Assembly (NCBI GenBank): GCA_034926785.1
Contig: JAYFQU010000016.1
Span: forward strand, 1 to 64,000
Length of the DNA: 64,000 nt
Direction of reading: 5' to 3'
Source of the DNA: UBA7703 sp034926785
GTDB taxonomy: Bacteria; Bacillota; Clostridia; Christensenellales; CAG-138
This document shows, one piece after another, positions 61,124 through 64,000 of this stretch. The notes under the pieces are model-generated. The model was not told the origin of the DNA and made no database searches. It saw only the letters and a program-made list of their open reading frames with translations. How positions within the stretch are numbered: the stretch's first letter is position 1; each line of letters begins with the position of its first letter. The translations under genes and the position numbers were made by a program.

Positions 61124-62104
61124 CTAGATCGCCGCGCGCGGAGGCACGCCGCGCATGCGATCCCGAAAGCGAAATATCTGCTCAAAACAGCCAATCAAAA
61201 TCAGCGGCGTCTGCGCGAAGCTAAAGAGAATGCCAATGCCGGTATAGGTCAGCGCGCGCCCCAGCGTAGCATTCTTAGGGGAGCGCGAAAGCAAAAAGTC
61301 CACCACGCATAATCCCTGCAGCAGCAGCGGCATGCCGACCAGCGCGTTGACCGTATTGGAGAATCCTTCGGCAAACGCCCAGCCGGCCCATTCGAGCGCC
61401 AGCGAGCCAATCAAAAGCACAAACAGGCCAAAGGTCATGCTTCGCGGAAGTGTCCAGTCCCGAAACGCACGCATCGGAGAGATCTCAATCTCTTTGTGCT
61501 TGCGGCAGAACAGACGGAAAAACAACAGGTTGCCAAGGCCGAATAGGCCGGCAAATATGCACAGTGCGGAGACGATGAGGTTTGGCACCTCCGCTTGAAA
61601 CGTATCCAGCGCCTGCGCGAAAAGCGTTTTTACCTCGGCGCTCAGCTCCGGCGTCTGCGCCATTGCCGAGCGATAGAGCGATAGAATCGTGTCCATTGCA
61701 CGCTGCACATCCGCAAACGCGCCCCTGCCTGCGAGGATACCGGGCAGGCAAACCGCCGCATATAGCCCGCCAAGAAATACCCCACCAAGGATCAGCGCGG
61801 TATAGGTGTTGCTCACGCGGCGGGTCAGCAGCGCAAAAATCACCCCGGCTGCAAGAGCGGAGGCCAGCGAGAGCCCCACCGCCGCAACCGGCGTATAAAG
61901 CTGCAGTGCCGCAATCGCAAACGCCGCCGCAGGCAGCGCAATCCAATAGGGCTTCGTCCGTGCGCCGGCATACGCCCAGAGCCCCGGCGCGAGCACAAGC
62001 GCAACGGGGAACACAACGGCAATCAATCCAATCAGGACAGACAATAAGAGAACCGGCCAGCCGAGTCTCATCTTACGCGGCTGCTGCTGTTGATAATTTT
62101 CCAT
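61124..62104 (-). CDS. DUF2232 (YybS-like) membrane protein
   Basis: This 326-residue integral membrane protein has about eight helices, separated by a middle soluble segment around 130-165 (MDTILSLYRSAMAQTPELSA). Position immediately upstream of gdpP and the overall pattern identify it as the YybS/DUF2232 family, of unknown function. The Gln-rich N-terminus (ENYQQQQPRKMRLGW) is cytoplasmic. The ribosome-binding site is weak. Confidence 0.85.
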   Translation of the reverse strand: MENYQQQQPRKMRLGWPVLLLSVLIGLIAVVFPVALVLAPGLWAYAGARTKPYWIALPAAAFAIAALQLYTPVAAVGLSLASALAAGVIFALLTRRVSNTYTALILGGVFLGGLYAAVCLPGILAGRGAFADVQRAMDTILSLYRSAMAQTPELSAEVKTLFAQALDTFQAEVPNLIVSALCIFAGLFGLGNLLFFRLFCRKHKEIEISPMRAFRDWTLPRSMTFGLFVLLIGSLALEWAGWAFAEGFSNTVNALVGMPLLLQGLCVVDFLLSRSPKNATLGRALTYTGIGILFSFAQTPLILIGCFEQIFRFRDRMRGVPPRAAI

Positions 62105-62234
62105 GTTATCATTCTATCGTCCGGCGCGCAAAAATACAAGTTCGGCGATCTCATTCCAACGGAATTTCCCCCGGCTTAGACGAACCAATATTGGGAAACC
62201 GCATGATTCACCGCGAGCGCTCCCCAAGACCCAT

Positions 62235-62265
62235 AAAACGGGCTGGAGTTTTTCCCTCCAGCCCG
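62235..62265 (-). terminator. Terminator after the GH3 gene
   Basis: A perfect 10-bp stem, CGGGCTGGAG and CTCCAGCCCG, is followed by a T-run on the minus strand, 10 bases after the stop. Confidence 0.85.
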
Positions 62266-62275
62266 CAGTTGTGCT

Positions 62276-63592
62276 TCAGTTTTCTTCCGCCGTACGGCCG
62301 GCATAATCCGCGGCGATATCCCACGTCCCCAGAGACAGTTTTTTGAGCAGAATCCGCTTCACGCTCTCATCGATGCGTTCCTGCGTCAGCCTTCCGTCCG
62401 CCGCGGCGGCATTGAGCGCATCCGCAATGGCCTTCTGTTTTTCGCTCTCCGCGCCGCACACGACAATGTCGCCGCCTGCGAGGATAAACCGCACGGCCGC
62501 ATCGCCGATCTCATACTGCTTGGTCAGCCCTTCCATGCGAAAATCATCGCTGATCACAATGCCGCCGAACCCCATCTGCGTACGCAGAAGATCCGTGATA
62601 ATAGGCTTGCTCATTGAGGCGATATCCGTCGAGTCCAGCGCAGGGTAGCGCACATGCGCAACCATAATCGCGTCCACGCCGGAGGCGATTGCGCTGACAA
62701 ACGGCACAAGGTCGTAGCTTTTGAGTTCCTCCAATGTTTTATCCACCGTGGGCGTAATCGCGTGGGAGTCCTCGGTAGTGCCGCCGTGGCCGGGGAAATG
62801 CTTTGCGCAGGAGAGGATTCCGCCCGCGTGCAAGCCCTCGATCACCGCGCTGCCAATGGCGGCGGCGATGCTCGCGTCCTCGGAGATAATGCGCGTCTCT
62901 AAAAAGGTGCTCATCGGGTCTTGGGCCACGTCCAGCACGGGCGCAAGATCCATGTTGATGCCGGAGGTCATCAGCTTGGCGCCGATGGTTTGGAACTGCT
63001 GTGTGGCATAGTCCACATCCCGCCGCCGCCCGAGCGAACGCGCGGAGACCGGCTGCGGATTCCAACGGAAGCGGACGACGCTCCCGCCTTCCACATCAAT
63101 ACTCACCAGCGGCGGTATGCTCGTCCCAATGCGCTTTGCGATCTGTTTCGTCAGATCGTTCGCCTGCCCAAACCCGCCGTCGCTGTTGGTGCTCTTGATG
63201 TTTGTCCCGTAGAGGACGGCGTTGCCGACCGAATGATTGCTCCATACCTCGCGAAACGGGTTCTGGACGTCTGAAGTGCCCGTAAAACCAAACATCATCA
63301 TTTGACCGAGTTTTTCCTGCAGGCTCATATCCGCCATATAGCGCCCCACCCAGTCCTCCGCGGTCTCCGGCTGCATCTCCGGCGTGGCGGTTGGCTCCGG
63401 CGTATCGGTCGGCAGCGGTGTGGGCGTCTCCGCCGGCGGCGCGCTGGCTTCAGGCATTACGCCCGCCTCGGCTCCCCAAACATCGTAATGCAGCGCGGGG
63501 ATCACGCCAAAAAGCACGCCCGCGCCGCCGCCGAGCAGCAGCGCCAAAACCGCCAGTACCAGCAGTAATTTTTTAAACGCGTTACCAAACAA
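62276..63592 (-). CDS. Glycoside hydrolase family 3, beta-N-acetylhexosaminidase-like
   Basis: This membrane-anchored GH3 enzyme resembles NagZ/NagA-type hexosaminidases that trim cell-wall sugars. After one membrane helix (LLLVLAVLALLLGGGAGVLF) and a Thr/Pro-rich linker (TPTPLPTDTPEPTATPE), the catalytic domain begins near VGRYMADMSLQEKLGQMMMF. It includes the family signature KHFPGHGGTTEDSH with its catalytic His. Further on, IVISDDFRM supplies the nucleophile Asp region. The frame is open to a TTG at 63739, but a promoter -10 (TATAAT, 63719-63724) lies inside that stretch. A TTG at 63592 with CGGAG seven bases ahead is therefore preferred; the start is uncertain. Confidence 0.88.
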   Translation of the reverse strand: MFGNAFKKLLLVLAVLALLLGGGAGVLFGVIPALHYDVWGAEAGVMPEASAPPAETPTPLPTDTPEPTATPEMQPETAEDWVGRYMADMSLQEKLGQMMMFGFTGTSDVQNPFREVWSNHSVGNAVLYGTNIKSTNSDGGFGQANDLTKQIAKRIGTSIPPLVSIDVEGGSVVRFRWNPQPVSARSLGRRRDVDYATQQFQTIGAKLMTSGINMDLAPVLDVAQDPMSTFLETRIISEDASIAAAIGSAVIEGLHAGGILSCAKHFPGHGGTTEDSHAITPTVDKTLEELKSYDLVPFVSAIASGVDAIMVAHVRYPALDSTDIASMSKPIITDLLRTQMGFGGIVISDDFRMEGLTKQYEIGDAAVRFILAGGDIVVCGAESEKQKAIADALNAAAADGRLTQERIDESVKRILLKKLSLGTWDIAADYAGRTAEEN

Positions 63593-63718
63593 TGGCGTTC
63601 TCCGTTTCCTGTGCTTCCAAAAATCCGCCTTCGCGGTACAGCTTTTCCAGCCCTTATCAATCCATTCATGCAGGCGGGCAAAAGAAAACAATCCCGCCAA
63701 AGTGCGTGATTTTCGTTT

Positions 63719-63748
63719 ATTATACCCCGCAAAAGGCAAAAAAGTAAA
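63719..63748 (-). promoter_or_regulatory. Promoter of the GH3 gene
   Basis: On the minus strand TTTACT (63743-63748), an 18-base spacer and a consensus TATAAT (63719-63724). It implies translation starts downstream of ~63,712. Confidence 0.6.
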
Positions 63749-63777
63749 CCTCCCATTCCCGCCTGCATACGCGCGGC

Positions 63778-63807
63778 TTGCAACAAAGCCGCCTTGCGTA
63801 CTACAAT
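63778..63807 (+). promoter_or_regulatory. Promoter of the M3 peptidase gene
   Basis: TTGCAA (63778-63783) and TACAAT (63802-63807) with an 18-base spacer, ~55 bases before the start codon. It is divergent from the GH3 promoter. Confidence 0.65.
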
Positions 63808-63861
63808 ACGCTTAGATCCGCCAATAAACTGGCCGGAAATAACCAATTACGGGAGCTTTTC

Positions 63862-64000
63862 ATGGAACCTTTTGCTCAAATCACGTACAAGCGCCCCGAT
63901 ATGGGCGCATTGAAAAAGAAACTGCGGATTCAGCTCAACACCCTGAAGCGCGCTTCGTCCTACGAAGCCGCGCGCGCCGCCTATCTCGCCTCGCAGGAGG
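63862..64000 (+). CDS. M3-family oligoendopeptidase, N-terminal fragment (cut by window edge)
   Basis: The first 46 residues are present: MEPFAQITYKRPDMGALKKK, followed by a helical LRIQLNTLKRASSYEAARAA stretch. The YxRPDMxxLK opening is typical of clostridial M3-family oligoendopeptidases (PepF-like), zinc peptidases that degrade peptides in the cytoplasm. The catalytic HExxH motif would lie outside the window. A GGGAG site precedes the ATG. The name rests on the N-terminus only. Confidence 0.6.
   Translation, partial: MEPFAQITYKRPDMGALKKKLRIQLNTLKRASSYEAARAAYLASQE

Noticed and set aside
63593..63739. Longer GH3 protein starting at the TTG at 63739
   Set aside because: A TATAAT with a fitting -35 lies inside the first codons, so transcription probably starts after this point. 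Not fully excluded.

Overview
The window looks like a chromosome segment of a moderately high-GC member of the Bacillota, class Clostridia (perhaps Christensenellales-like; this is inferred from gene content, not shown). The evidence is the order of the S10-spc-alpha ribosomal cluster, a short four-cysteine S14, a one-piece tmRNA, a GdpP-L9-DnaB block, a ruvC-ruvA-ruvB operon, DUF5685 and DUF1858 proteins, and no outer-membrane genes. Almost every resident gene is on the minus strand.

Region 1 (1 to about 10,400) is a low-GC integrated element. It starts with the end of an IS3-like insertion sequence. It then carries a type III restriction-modification pair (mod, res), a small membrane protein, a ribbon-helix-helix protein, a DUF5681 protein and a putative phage/plasmid-type replication initiator preceded by a terminator-like hairpin. 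Next come two tiny minus-strand genes, a divergent control region with an inverted repeat, an XRE regulator and a large serine recombinase. The element abuts the 3' end of the tmRNA gene, and the last ~50 codons of the recombinase are the antisense of tmRNA. The other end of the element is not in the window.

Region 2 (10,400-26,600) is core: ssrA (tmRNA), lysA, smpB, secG, the glycolytic genes gpmI-tpiA-pgk, an MBL hydrolase, a putative ECF-type membrane protein, a DivIVA-like coiled-coil protein with a repeated segment, ruvB-ruvA-ruvC, and a 1.1-kb-codon lipoprotein with lamin-tail and CotH domains. Region 3 (26,650-43,150) is one long ribosomal/transcription/secretion cluster from rpsJ to rplQ, including secY, adk, map, a KOW protein, infA and rpoA. 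Its L5 protein has a ~115-residue Ala/Lys/Glu-rich N-terminal extension. Region 4 (43,300-54,300) is accessory: a metal-efflux P-type ATPase with its ArsR/CadC-like repressor, GntR and XRE regulators, a GH4 glycosidase with a BadF-type sugar kinase, a broken GNAT gene, a P-loop kinase, a DnaJ-DUF5685 pair, a DUF1858 protein and a zinc-ribbon membrane protein. Region 5 (54,300-64,000) holds a GH13 amylase-family enzyme, a hexapeptide protein, dnaB, rplI, gdpP, a DUF2232 protein, a GH3 enzyme and the start of an M3 peptidase.

The most unusual signal is a pair of intergenic loci (22,939-23,188 and 51,506-51,730) built on the same plan. In each, a 28-bp terminator-type hairpin is present twice in direct orientation, bracketing a 169-194-bp insert that consists almost wholly of further hairpins. 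The flanking hairpin differs between loci, as if something inserts into or duplicates resident terminators.
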